This document shows positions 1-7,537 of a stretch of 43,502 bases of DNA, piece after piece. Every line of letters begins with the position of its first letter. Within the stretch, counting starts at the first letter, position 1. The notes beneath the pieces are model-generated. The model did no database searches and was not told the DNA's origin. It saw only the letters and a program-made list of their open reading frames with translations. The stretch comes from Candidatus Poseidoniaceae archaeon (lineage in GTDB: Archaea; Thermoplasmatota; Poseidoniia; Poseidoniales; Poseidoniaceae): the NCBI GenBank assembly GCA_938030705.1, contig CALHIR010000029.1:1-43502 (forward strand), in the 5' to 3' direction. Both the position numbers and the translations under genes were made by a program.

Positions 1-2
1 CC

Positions 3-353
3 GGTTTCATGGGCAAACTCATGCCCGACCAGAAGAGCGCCGTTCGAAACTACCTCATCGCCACCTTCCTGCTGGGTTCGATGTTCATCGTGCTCAAGCT
101 CATTGAGTGGAGCCACCTCGTCGCTGAGGGCTTCACCATCGGCACCCAAGCCGGTTCCATCTTTTACATCTCGACGGGCGCCCACGGTTTGCACGTCTTC
201 ATCGGCTTGCTCGTGATGCTTTACCTGATTTTCAAGGCCGACACCGTCGGCTACGACGAGAAGAACGGGCAGGGTATCGAATACTTCGGGCTGTACTGGC
301 ACTTTGTTGACTTGGCTTGGGTGGTCATCTTCCCAGCCTTCTATCTGTATTGA
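3..353 (+). CDS. Cytochrome c oxidase (heme-copper oxidase) subunit III, 5' truncated
   Basis: This is the C-terminal part of subunit III of an aa3-type terminal oxidase, an integral membrane protein of the oxygen-reducing complex. The reading frame is open to the window edge (Gly-Phe precede the first Met), so the true start lies upstream. Visible are transmembrane helices near residues 17-36, 48-73 and 93-113 of the visible part. They hold the family-typical segments STGAHGLHVFIG and YWHFVDLAWVVIF, with the His/Glu pattern of the last helices of COX3. It lies 9 bases upstream of a subunit IV gene and in one transcription unit with an SCO chaperone, the expected partners. Confidence is high for the family. 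The exact oxidase class cannot be told without subunits I and II. Confidence 0.93.
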   Translation, partial: GFMGKLMPDQKSAVRNYLIATFLLGSMFIVLKLIEWSHLVAEGFTIGTQAGSIFYISTGAHGLHVFIGLLVMLYLIFKADTVGYDEKNGQGIEYFGLYWHFVDLAWVVIFPAFYLY

Positions 354-362
354 GGTGAGATT

Positions 363-758
363 ATGGGAGAACACGAAACATCTGGAATCTTGGAATCGAT
401 TGTTGAAAAACTGCCCGGTGGCTACGACATTTACTTTTGGAACTTCGTCGTCCTGATGTTCTTCACGTTGTTCGAAGTCGCCGCCGTTTTCTTTGAGAAA
501 ATACCCGGAACGGACATTGAAATTACCCTCTACGCCGTTTGGGCTATTCTGATCGGCGTTGGTGTCATCAAGGGCTACGGCATTGCAGCCTACTTCATGC
601 ACTTGAAAGGCGACCCACGTATCTACACCCGAACGGCCCTCTTCCCCGTCCTGTTTGTTTTGTTGATGCTCTGGGGCATTGGCCTGTCCAACCCCGGCTC
701 CGTTCAGGCCCTCCCAGAGTGGTGCACACCAAACTGGGACTTTGCCAGCCAACGCTGA
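363..758 (+). CDS. Prokaryotic cytochrome c oxidase subunit IV
   Basis: A 131-residue protein with three transmembrane helices, near residues 25-44, 54-80 and 90-108. That matches the length and layout of the prokaryotic COX4 family, the small accessory subunit of terminal oxidases. The charged loop with FMHLKGDPR between helices 2 and 3 is typical: in this family a helix-ending 'FMHL' is followed by a short polar loop. The gene starts with ATG directly after subunit III, preceded by GAGGTGAGATT, a good Shine-Dalgarno sequence. Its role is probably in assembly or stability of the oxidase rather than catalysis. The subunit III/IV/SCO order supports the assignment. Confidence 0.88.
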   Translation: MGEHETSGILESIVEKLPGGYDIYFWNFVVLMFFTLFEVAAVFFEKIPGTDIEITLYAVWAILIGVGVIKGYGIAAYFMHLKGDPRIYTRTALFPVLFVLLMLWGIGLSNPGSVQALPEWCTPNWDFASQR

Positions 759-769
759 GGCGGACCGTC

Positions 770-2293
770 ATGCGCTTGGGCCAAAAAGCGGCACTCACGG
801 TGTTTCTCTCTCTTTTGTTGCTCGCCCCCGCTTCGGCTTATATCGGGAAACAACTGGCCCGTGCCCCTGTGGACTCCTTTACACTGACCGACCAAGCCGG
901 CGAGGATTTCTCCTTTGGAACCGATACTGAAGGCGTGGTCATCGTTTCCTTCATTTTCACCCGATGCCCCGATGTTTGTCCTGTACTGACCCAAAGCCTG
1001 GCCGCCGTGGAAGCGGCGTTGACCGAAGACGAACGCGCTGATGTGACCTTTGTTTCCATCAGCGTGGACCCGGAGTACGATACCCCAGCAGCCCTGACAG
1101 AATACAGCGAGCGCATGGGCGTTTCATGGCCTCATCTAACGGGAACAACCGAAGAGATGCAACCGGTCTGGGATATGTTCGGCGTCGTCGTTCAACAAAA
1201 CGTCATCGATATGCACGTGATGGATTACCAACCAGGCGAAGCCTCCGTGACCGTGGTGGACACCTCGAACAACAGTACGCAGCACATGTTCGCTTGGTCG
1301 GGTTGGTCCGTAACCCAAACCATGGCGTCAACAGCAGGATGGACTGTGAACAGTTCGATCAGTGAATACGGTCGAATGCTCCACGGCATCAACGGTATGG
1401 ACTCACCTTCCGATTGGTCGTGGTGGTGGGAACTCAACCTTTGGAACGCCACCAACGGTACGTGGGAAGCCTCTGATGTCGGTATGGACGACGTGGATGG
1501 AATGGAAAACCAACATTTGGCTTGGATGCCGTCCAACGGCAATCGCAGCCTGCTCCCCTCACCCAACGAAACTCACGTGTCGAGTGTGAGCGTGCAGTGG
1601 CCAAACGGCACACATGACCAAATCGGTCAGGATGCCTTCACCGCCTACCACATCACACAGGGAGCCCTCAACGGGGCTGAGACCAACGCCACCATCGAAA
1701 ACACGGCCTACGGACATTACCTCTCCAGCCTCGCTGATGAAGACGCCCCCGATGATTACACGTGGTGGTGGAACCTCTACGGCTGGAATGAAACAGGGGG
1801 GCAATGGGAGTCCTCCAATGTCGGAATGGATGACTTCCTCGAACCCCTCCATCTCGCATGGGCACCGTCGTACACCAACATCTCAACGATACCCGCCCCA
1901 ACCAGCACCGCACAAGATGAAACGCTCTGCAACGGCCACGGTTGGGAGATGGGCAGCGGAGAATCCAAGCATTGCATGTGCGATAGTGGCTACACCTGGG
2001 CAGAGGGCGACCCGTTGTCCTGTGTCCCCGAAACCACGGAAGAGTACAACGTGGGTCATTCAACCATCACCTACATCCTCGCTCCAGATTTGACACCAAC
2101 CGTGGCATGGACCGGTGATTCTTGGCGCGTGGAAGATTTCACGGCCGATGTTCAAGAGTTGCTTGAAAAAGAACAACTGGGGGGATATGAGGCGGATTTG
2201 GTCCCTTCCCCATCACTCCTCATGACCACCACCGCCTTGCTTGCAGCCTTCGCTTACGTCGGTGCTCGCCGAACCAAATCGGGCAACGATTAG
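770..2293 (+). CDS. SCO1/SenC-family copper chaperone with a large internal insertion and C-terminal membrane anchor
   Basis: SCO proteins deliver copper to the CuA site of cytochrome oxidase and have a thioredoxin fold. The start at 770 is chosen because it gives a signal peptide or anchor (residues 7-23). The open frame extends upstream only inside the subunit IV gene. The copper-binding CPDVC motif is at residues 66-70, followed by FVSISVDPEYDTP, typical of SCO. The third ligand, the His of GHSTITYILAPD, is at about residue 430 rather than the usual 70-80 residues after the CxxxC. Residues 155-425 are an insertion holding two tandem repeats, each with a WWW-x-L-x-x-WN core and a VGMDD...HLAW.PS end, then an EGF-like Cys cluster (CNGHG...CMC...C). 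A C-terminal helix (about 480-497) with a basic tail follows. The frame is intact, so this is an architecture, not a frameshift. Confidence 0.88.
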   Translation: MRLGQKAALTVFLSLLLLAPASAYIGKQLARAPVDSFTLTDQAGEDFSFGTDTEGVVIVSFIFTRCPDVCPVLTQSLAAVEAALTEDERADVTFVSISVDPEYDTPAALTEYSERMGVSWPHLTGTTEEMQPVWDMFGVVVQQNVIDMHVMDYQPGEASVTVVDTSNNSTQHMFAWSGWSVTQTMASTAGWTVNSSISEYGRMLHGINGMDSPSDWSWWWELNLWNATNGTWEASDVGMDDVDGMENQHLAWMPSNGNRSLLPSPNETHVSSVSVQWPNGTHDQIGQDAFTAYHITQGALNGAETNATIENTAYGHYLSSLADEDAPDDYTWWWNLYGWNETGGQWESSNVGMDDFLEPLHLAWAPSYTNISTIPAPTSTAQDETLCNGHGWEMGSGESKHCMCDSGYTWAEGDPLSCVPETTEEYNVGHSTITYILAPDLTPTVAWTGDSWRVEDFTADVQELLEKEQLGGYEADLVPSPSLLMTTTALLAAFAYVGARRTKSGND

Positions 2294-2335
2294 GGGCGAA
2301 AGAAGAAAAAGCGGCGCCTCTCCCGTGGAAGCAAA

Positions 2336-2421
2336 GCAGTCGTCGCATAGCCTGGTATTGCGCCGGATTTGAAATCCGGTGTCCCCGTGACTCGGGAGTT
2401 CAAATCTCTCCGACTGCGCCA
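2336..2421 (+). tRNA. tRNA-Ser(UGA), with encoded CCA
   Basis: The acceptor stem is GCAGTCG paired with CGACTGC, followed by discriminator G and an encoded CCA. The anticodon stem CCGGA/TCCGG encloses the 7-base loop TTTGAAA with anticodon TGA. The T arm has GGGAG/CTCTC around TTCAAAT. The long variable arm with a GTC/GAC stem marks a class II tRNA, which fits serine. No intron is seen. It stands alone between the SCO gene and a lipoprotein gene, and is followed by a short CCCTTTTCC stretch that may end transcription. Confidence 0.93.
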
Positions 2422-2480
2422 ACCCTTTTCCGATAGGAATCAGGGAAGACTTCTCAAACTCCACCCTCCCTCAATGGAGC

Positions 2481-3878
2481 ATGCGCAGGGGTACGCTCGC
2501 CATCTGTCTCATCGCCAGCATGCTTCTCGCAGGCTGCTTCGGACCCTCAACTGCAGACTGGGGGACGGGGCCGGGAACGGTTCAAGTGGACTTCTCCATG
2601 GAGCAGACGACCGTGAAGAGCACCCTGTCGGGAGACTCAACCAGTACCGCAGTCGTTCCTGTTGGGTGCATTCCAGGAACTGCAGGTGGGGATTTACAGG
2701 ACGGAAATGGCTCGGCGATCTCATTTACAGGATACCTTGCGGCCAGTGCATTTTACGACAGCCACAATCAACAGAGCACCCAAGGTCTCGGCTCGAGCGT
2801 GACCACGGCTGTCGCTGTTCAATCCATGTCGTTCAGTGAGGCTGCTGCCGTCGTTGACGGCGAGGGTTCACGAATCGATCTCAAAGATTGGTCGGAACCG
2901 CTCTATCCGAGAACTGGTCCAGGTTCTGTGAATCTCGAAAAGATAGATGATAAAGACGACACCAGATGGTTTGTCCTCGGCCTTATTCCCACCTCTGAGA
3001 GCGTGCTCAAGGGTATGACATCGCTGAATGAATGGCATCAGCCCGTTTCCATACACGGGTACTTGGTTGACACCGAAGAAGGAGGCACCTTCTCCGTCGG
3101 TAAATGGAGGTCACAAGAAGCCACCAATGAGTGTTCCCTCAAGGTGGATCGAAACACCAACAGGGAGAACCTCTACGTCCTCGTGACTGGCATCACGCTT
3201 GACGGTGCAACAGTCTCTGCCAACGGAGAAGCTGACGATGAGTGGGTGCAGGGTGATGTTCCCTTCCTCGGCCGAGGCGGCTTCATCATGTTCTTCCTCG
3301 TTGCAGGCTTAGGCGGGGCCGTCGGTTTGTTCATCGTCTCAAAAGGCATGCTCATGAAATCCGCAGGGCGTTCCATGCGAATCCTCATTGGTGATGAAGG
3401 CATGAAAAGGGCTGAAAGCGTCAAAACGGATGCGAAAGCAGCGAAAAAAGCCGGAATGGAGTCACCAACTCAACGCCAAGAGCGCCTGAACCGAGAGCGC
3501 AAGAAGGAGCAGAAGAAAGAGCGTTCACCGGTTGAGGAGGCACCTAAGAAGGCGAGCAGTGGAGGCGCACTGGGAGGCTTTGACCTCGATAGTGTCCTCG
3601 CCTCGACCTCCTCCTCCTCAAGCAGACCCGGGGGCGGTGCTCCACCTGGACGAAAGAGTTCGGTAGTTGAAGCAACCAACAGAGACATCATCGTACAAAA
3701 CATCACCTACAACATTCAAGATAGTGCTGTTGCTGGAGATATTTCTCCACCAAAACCACCCGTGCGACGAAGGAAGGCCGTGAAGAAAGCACCTTCGGAA
3801 CCCGTTGAGGAAGAAGCCCCTCCTGTTCGCCAGTTTGAAGACGAAGAGGAAGAAGAATTCTCCGATTTCTCGTTCTAA
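2481..3878 (+). CDS. Uncharacterised lipoprotein with internal transmembrane helix and acidic cytoplasmic tail
   Basis: No family recognised. The N terminus has a lipoprotein signal peptide with lipobox LAGC, lipidated Cys at residue 19. Residues 20-260 would be extracytoplasmic. A single strong transmembrane helix lies near 266-288 (starting GGFIMFFLVAGLGG). The remaining 175 residues are highly charged: a Lys/Glu/Arg-rich stretch suggesting a coiled coil, then a Ser/Pro/Gly linker, a short beta-like segment NITYNIQDSAVAGDI, and an Asp/Glu-rich end. Lipid anchor outside plus membrane crossing plus cytoplasmic tail is an uncommon topology. Its stop codon overlaps the convergent lipid kinase gene by 4 bases. 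It could be a sensor or envelope-scaffold protein, but the sequence does not decide this. Confidence 0.75.
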   Translation: MRRGTLAICLIASMLLAGCFGPSTADWGTGPGTVQVDFSMEQTTVKSTLSGDSTSTAVVPVGCIPGTAGGDLQDGNGSAISFTGYLAASAFYDSHNQQSTQGLGSSVTTAVAVQSMSFSEAAAVVDGEGSRIDLKDWSEPLYPRTGPGSVNLEKIDDKDDTRWFVLGLIPTSESVLKGMTSLNEWHQPVSIHGYLVDTEEGGTFSVGKWRSQEATNECSLKVDRNTNRENLYVLVTGITLDGATVSANGEADDEWVQGDVPFLGRGGFIMFFLVAGLGGAVGLFIVSKGMLMKSAGRSMRILIGDEGMKRAESVKTDAKAAKKAGMESPTQRQERLNRERKKEQKKERSPVEEAPKKASSGGALGGFDLDSVLASTSSSSSRPGGGAPPGRKSSVVEATNRDIIVQNITYNIQDSAVAGDISPPKPPVRRRKAVKKAPSEPVEEEAPPVRQFEDEEEEEFSDFSF

Positions 3879-4933
3879 TTCGGACGCATCAGATGAGCAG
3901 CGTGCTTGAGCACCGTCATCTTCAGCGGTGTTGAACCAATGTTCTCGCCATCGATGTTGATGGCGGTAGGTTCCTCCGTATCGATGCTCAAGGAAGTGAA
4001 TCGGTGATAGTCCACCTGCGGATGGAACACATGACGACCCTCTTTTTTGAGCATGCCAAATGCTTTCAGCACGTCCCGTCGACTCATTTTCTTCAAAATG
4101 CCGATGTCCATCAAACCGTCATCCGTACTCGCACCTGGAGCCAGGGGGAGCATAGAGCCGCCTGTTTGCGTGTTTTGGACGAGAAAGAGCGTGAAATCAT
4201 CGGTAATGTATCGGTTGTCCAACGTGAGGGTTGCCGTACGCCGACGGTTCGCCATGATGGCCATCAGGATACCAACATCGTAGCGAATCGGCCCCATCCA
4301 TCGCATCTTTTCGGCCTGTATGGTTGAATCTACACCTAAGCCCCACGTTACGAGATTGTGGCTATAACGAATCATGGGTTTCCCCGTGGCCCCCGGAAGA
4401 CCTTCCGTCAATTCGACCTTCGCAAGGTCCAAGGCTTGTCGGCGCCCGCGAAGCATGGTTTCTACCGCTTGCTCTACCGATGCCAAGTTTAGATCGTACG
4501 CATGAGAATTACCAGTACCTGCTGGAACAATGGCGAAAGTCTCCTTGACCTGTTTACCAAGTAACATTCGTCCTGTCACCACTTCGGAAAGCGAACCATC
4601 GCCGCCCACAACAGCGATGATTTCATTTTCATCCACCACCAAGGCGGAAGCCATGGTTACCAAATGACCGCTGTAAGCCGAATAGGAACTGTCGACGGCA
4701 ACGCCGGCTTCTTTGACCAATTCAATCACGCGTTCAGCAACGGCCCGACCTTTCTTCTTCCCCGAGAAGGGATTGACAAGAAGATGGACCTTTTTGGGAA
4801 GATCAACGGGTTCACCATCGTGTTGAAACACATCGGCAAATACCGGACGGTGGGCGCCTTTCTTTTTCCGGCTTGCCGAATCCTGTTCAAAGCTCATCGG
4901 TTCCAAAAGACCTGCTTGCGGTTTGGTGCCCAT
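3875..4933 (-). CDS. Diacylglycerol kinase-family (YegS/BmrU-like) lipid kinase
   Basis: Members phosphorylate diacylglycerol, sphingoid bases or related lipid alcohols using ATP. The catalytic domain shows the NPFSGKK motif (residues 54-60) and the nucleotide-binding GGDGS loop (110-114), then PAGTGN, the second conserved family glycine motif. The C-terminal beta-sandwich half ends with DGENIGSTPLKMTVL, also typical. At 352 residues it is slightly longer than the usual 290-320. The extra is a polar N-terminal extension of about 45 residues, so Met13 could also be the start. The substrate cannot be read from sequence. In an archaeon it may be an isoprenoid ether alcohol (archaeol-like) or a true diacylglycerol; the PlsC-like gene at 9202-10803 makes the second possibility worth noting. 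Confidence 0.87.
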   Translation of the reverse strand: MGTKPQAGLLEPMSFEQDSASRKKKGAHRPVFADVFQHDGEPVDLPKKVHLLVNPFSGKKKGRAVAERVIELVKEAGVAVDSSYSAYSGHLVTMASALVVDENEIIAVVGGDGSLSEVVTGRMLLGKQVKETFAIVPAGTGNSHAYDLNLASVEQAVETMLRGRRQALDLAKVELTEGLPGATGKPMIRYSHNLVTWGLGVDSTIQAEKMRWMGPIRYDVGILMAIMANRRRTATLTLDNRYITDDFTLFLVQNTQTGGSMLPLAPGASTDDGLMDIGILKKMSRRDVLKAFGMLKKEGRHVFHPQVDYHRFTSLSIDTEEPTAINIDGENIGSTPLKMTVLKHAAHLMRPN

Positions 4934-4980
4934 GCTCTTCTGAGGAGATTGAAGCGCTTGAATGCTTCTCTAGCCTGCTG

Positions 4981-4997
4981 TTTTTGCAATTATGCAA
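4981..4997. promoter_or_regulatory. Inverted repeat TTGCA-ATTA-TGCAA in a divergent promoter region
   Basis: The 105-base region between the lipid kinase and ribD start codons is AT-rich in its centre. It contains a perfect 5-base inverted repeat with a 4-base spacer (4984-4997) preceded by a T run. On the minus strand the same bases give GCATAATTG, a possible TATA box for the kinase gene. An operator or a shared bidirectional promoter are both possible. Confidence 0.35.
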
Positions 4998-5038
4998 TAT
5001 GAATGTTATTCGCTTCAAACTGAATAAATGGAGGGTTT

Positions 5039-6136
5039 TTGCAAGAAATTGACGCTGGAAGGGATGCAAGCAGTGATGAACGAGGGGTTCCTCGGCTAAG
5101 CGTGGCAGAAGACTGGAGCGATGCAGATCGCATGTTCATGGAACATGCACTCTTGGTTGCAGAACGTGGTCGCGGAAAGGTCAGCCCCAATCCCTTGGTG
5201 GGTTGCGTTCTGGTCAAGGACGGCACCGTCATCGCTGAAGGTTGGCACGACCATCTCGGGGGCTTACATGCAGAACAGATGGCCATTCACGACGCTGAGG
5301 AAAAGGGCCACTCCCCCAACGGTTCCACTGCCTACGTGACGCTTGAGCCATGCAATCATTTCGGCAGGACCCCTCCCTGCACTGAAGCGCTGATGTGGGC
5401 CGGTGTACGCGAGGTCATCATCGCCCACCACGACCCAAACCCTAACGTTAGAGGAGACGGGTGTCGCGTGCTTGAAGCGGCAGGCATCCCAATCCGAGTC
5501 GGGCTCATGGAAGAGGAAGCCCACGAACAAATGCGGGCGTTCATGCATTGGTGCGCCCATCGACGGCCTCTGGTCACGGTAAAGTTGGCCTTGGACGCCC
5601 ACGGGTCCGTCGACGATCGTGCTTCAGAACCCCAGCGCTTCACATCAAGAGGGTGCTTGGAAAAAGTTCACGAATTGCGAAGAGATTGTGATGCCATCTT
5701 GGTAGGAGTGGAGACGGTAAACCGGGACAACCCACAACTCAATGTTCGCTTGGTCCCTTCAACCCGTCAGCCGCTTCGTGTGGTCATCGACCCAAGTCAG
5801 CGTATCGATGCGACGGCCAAACTTCTCGTTGACGAAGGCGAAACGCTGCTGATGCAGAGCGACTTCACCGGATTGAATTCCCTGCTCCATCAACTCGCAG
5901 ACCGAGAGATTCAGCGTGTTTTGGTGGAAGGGGGACCGACGACGGTCCACCGATTTTTAGAAGCGGGCCTCGTTGACGAGTTGTTCCTGGTCCACAGCGA
6001 AGTGGTCCATCAACAGCCGATTGATGCCGGGTTGTCCACGCAAAAACTCGCCGACGCAGGATTGTCCAAGGCCCAAGAATACGTATGGGGCGATGAGCGA
6101 GTAGAGCATTATCTGCGCACGCCTACTTCAGCGTGA
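5039..6136 (+). CDS. ribD: Bifunctional RibD: pyrimidine deaminase / 5-amino-6-(5-phosphoribosylamino)uracil reductase
   Basis: RibD catalyses the second and third steps of bacterial riboflavin synthesis: deamination of the pyrimidine amine, then NADPH reduction of the ribose. The N-terminal cytidine-deaminase-like domain has zinc ligands His77 in HAEQ and Cys105/Cys114 in PCNHFGRTPPC, with SPNPLVGCV upstream. The C-terminal reductase domain starts near residue 175 (RPLVTVKLALDAHGSV) and shows GVETVNRDNPQLNVR and LVEGGPTTVHRFLEAGLVDEL. The start is uncertain: TTG at 5039 follows GGAGGG very closely, while GTG 5102 and ATG 5132 are in frame and match the usual family N terminus better. The 3' end overlaps the convergent gene by 14 bases. 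The fused deaminase-reductase is the bacterial arrangement; archaea typically have a stand-alone reductase, suggesting transfer. Confidence 0.93.
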   Translation: MQEIDAGRDASSDERGVPRLSVAEDWSDADRMFMEHALLVAERGRGKVSPNPLVGCVLVKDGTVIAEGWHDHLGGLHAEQMAIHDAEEKGHSPNGSTAYVTLEPCNHFGRTPPCTEALMWAGVREVIIAHHDPNPNVRGDGCRVLEAAGIPIRVGLMEEEAHEQMRAFMHWCAHRRPLVTVKLALDAHGSVDDRASEPQRFTSRGCLEKVHELRRDCDAILVGVETVNRDNPQLNVRLVPSTRQPLRVVIDPSQRIDATAKLLVDEGETLLMQSDFTGLNSLLHQLADREIQRVLVEGGPTTVHRFLEAGLVDELFLVHSEVVHQQPIDAGLSTQKLADAGLSKAQEYVWGDERVEHYLRTPTSA

Positions 6137-6935
6137 TGATCTCATCCCAACGGTGCGAGGAACCCTTGCGGAACAAGCCTTCATGGAACGCTCGCTGATG
6201 CATGTGAACACAGCGAGCGATTCGCCCTCGGTGATTGTAGCAACCTTGTCGCGTGTGAACGACCACCAACACCTCATCGAGAGAGATTAGAGGTCCTGTG
6301 GGTTCGGGGGCTGGTGTTGAAACACGCTCGACCGTCCCGTCCCATTCAACATCGCCAACCGTTGGTGGCTCGAGAGCACCATGTTCGAACCGGATACTGC
6401 CTTCACCGAGTTTCACTGGACGCCAGGTGGAACGTGCACCGTTGTCAAGCCATTCTCGGAGGCGTTTCAATTGGTCTTTGGTCGCCAGGCCAATGTGAGA
6501 ACGCTCCCACCAGCCCGGCGTTCGGGCAAGCGTGACGTGATGAACGCCGGGGTAGGCGTCGCGCGGGTCCAAACCGTCTGCCCAGGTTCTGCATATGCCT
6601 TCGAGTCGAACCGTGAGGAGAGGGAGGGGTCCCATGTTGATGTCTTGAAGCCGATACGGGTTGGCCAACTCCCCCTGCAGCAGAATAAGGCGTCGCTCAT
6701 CAATGAGCGGCGCGTTCTCTTTGGCCAAGAGTTCATCAAGTGAGCTGTTTTTCGCCCCAAATCGCTTGAAATAAGACTTGAGGGTTGGGCCTTCGAGGAC
6801 CTCGTCGCTCATCTCGCCGTGGAAATCATCCAGCAAGATGACTTCGTTTGAAGTGAACAAAAGAGGATGTTCAGGCAACGCCAACGGAGAATTATTTGAG
6901 GCGTAGGGCCAACGTCGGGGCGAGCCTTCGTGCAT
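6123..6935 (-). CDS. Uncharacterised 270-residue protein
   Basis: No family recognised. It has no signal peptide or membrane helix, so it is probably cytoplasmic. The start is firm: GAGGAGGG stands 6 bases upstream of the ATG. The N-terminal half alternates short hydrophobic strands with charged loops and holds Trp-rich motifs such as GICRTWADGLDP and TPGWWERSH. Near the end CYNHRGRIARCVHMHQ contains two Cys and three His within 16 residues, which could bind a metal. It follows the zinc-ribbon gene at 6974-7396 with a 38-base gap on the same strand, so the two are probably co-transcribed. Codon use looks like the neighbours. Confidence 0.72.
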   Translation of the reverse strand: MHEGSPRRWPYASNNSPLALPEHPLLFTSNEVILLDDFHGEMSDEVLEGPTLKSYFKRFGAKNSSLDELLAKENAPLIDERRLILLQGELANPYRLQDINMGPLPLLTVRLEGICRTWADGLDPRDAYPGVHHVTLARTPGWWERSHIGLATKDQLKRLREWLDNGARSTWRPVKLGEGSIRFEHGALEPPTVGDVEWDGTVERVSTPAPEPTGPLISLDEVLVVVHTRQGCYNHRGRIARCVHMHQRAFHEGLFRKGSSHRWDEIITLK

Positions 6936-6973
6936 GGGCGACCCTCCTCAACTCCCGTACATGAACCCGCCTT

Positions 6974-7396
6974 TCAATTGGTGTAGGTCGTTTCGAAAAG
7001 ACACGCCGGACAGGTCACTTTGATCGGGCGGATGTCCGGGATACCAAGGGCAACACCGCACGCCGAGCAGAGGATGGCTTGACTCACCTGTTCTCGCCGC
7101 TGTTCCGCTTCTCGCGTGGGATCGTACTCAAATCGGAATTGTTGTTTGTCAACGATGGTTGGCATCGTTGGTGTTGTGGCTTGTTGGAAATTTGGAACCT
7201 CTTTGTGCGATGTATCCCATGAGGTGGAGGGGGCGTTCACCGGTGACCCTTGGACTGAGGGAGCGTTCTGAAGCAGTGCTCGGAGTGTTGCCTCGTCGAC
7301 CCCGTAAGTTTTGCACATCCGGTCGATTTCCAGCATCTGGTCGTAGCCAGATAACGTCCGTAGCGAGGCCAACTCGTGTTCTGGAACCGTGCCCAT
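6974..7396 (-). CDS. Small protein with C-terminal zinc ribbon
   Basis: A 140-residue soluble protein. The N-terminal 45 residues are predicted helical (ASLRTLSGYDQMLEIDRMC and VDEATLRALLQNAPS), resembling a small UBA- or HTH-like bundle. The middle is a polar linker rich in Ser, Thr and Pro. The end has two CxxC knuckles, CSAC and CPAC, about 20 residues apart, a classic zinc ribbon. The ATG lies about 25 bases from a TATA-like CATAAAAC, so the message is probably leaderless. A role in nucleic-acid binding or protein-protein contact is possible but not shown. It is first in a two-gene unit with the uncharacterised gene at 6123-6935. Confidence 0.72.
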   Translation of the reverse strand: MGTVPEHELASLRTLSGYDQMLEIDRMCKTYGVDEATLRALLQNAPSVQGSPVNAPSTSWDTSHKEVPNFQQATTPTMPTIVDKQQFRFEYDPTREAEQRREQVSQAILCSACGVALGIPDIRPIKVTCPACLFETTYTN

Positions 7397-7417
7397 GCGC
7401 CTTGGTGGGGTTTTCTC

Positions 7418-7425
7418 GTTTTATG
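7418..7425 (-). promoter_or_regulatory. TATA box (CATAAAAC) for the zinc-ribbon gene
   Basis: On the minus strand CATAAAAC is centred about 25 bases before the ATG at 7396. That is the archaeal TATA-to-start distance, and implies a leaderless transcript. Confidence 0.5.
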
Positions 7426-7455
7426 GGTTGAGGGTGTTCGTGTTGAGGCACAAGG

Positions 7456-7463
7456 CTTTATTT
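7456..7463 (+). promoter_or_regulatory. TATA-like box (CTTTATTT) for the CBS-domain gene
   Basis: It would place transcription initiation near 7485, between this box and the candidate start codons of the CBS gene (TTG 7490, ATG 7538). Confidence 0.35.
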
Positions 7464-7537
7464 CCAGTATCCGGTAACCGAAGGGGGTTTTGCGGAAGGG
7501 TTCAAAAGAGGTCGGCGGGGCGCAACCGCTGAACTGC

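Noticed and set aside
539-769. Upstream extension of the SCO reading frame inside the subunit IV gene
   Set aside because: The extra residues are Arg/Pro/His-rich out-of-frame sequence of the COX4 gene; the signal peptide starts at 770.
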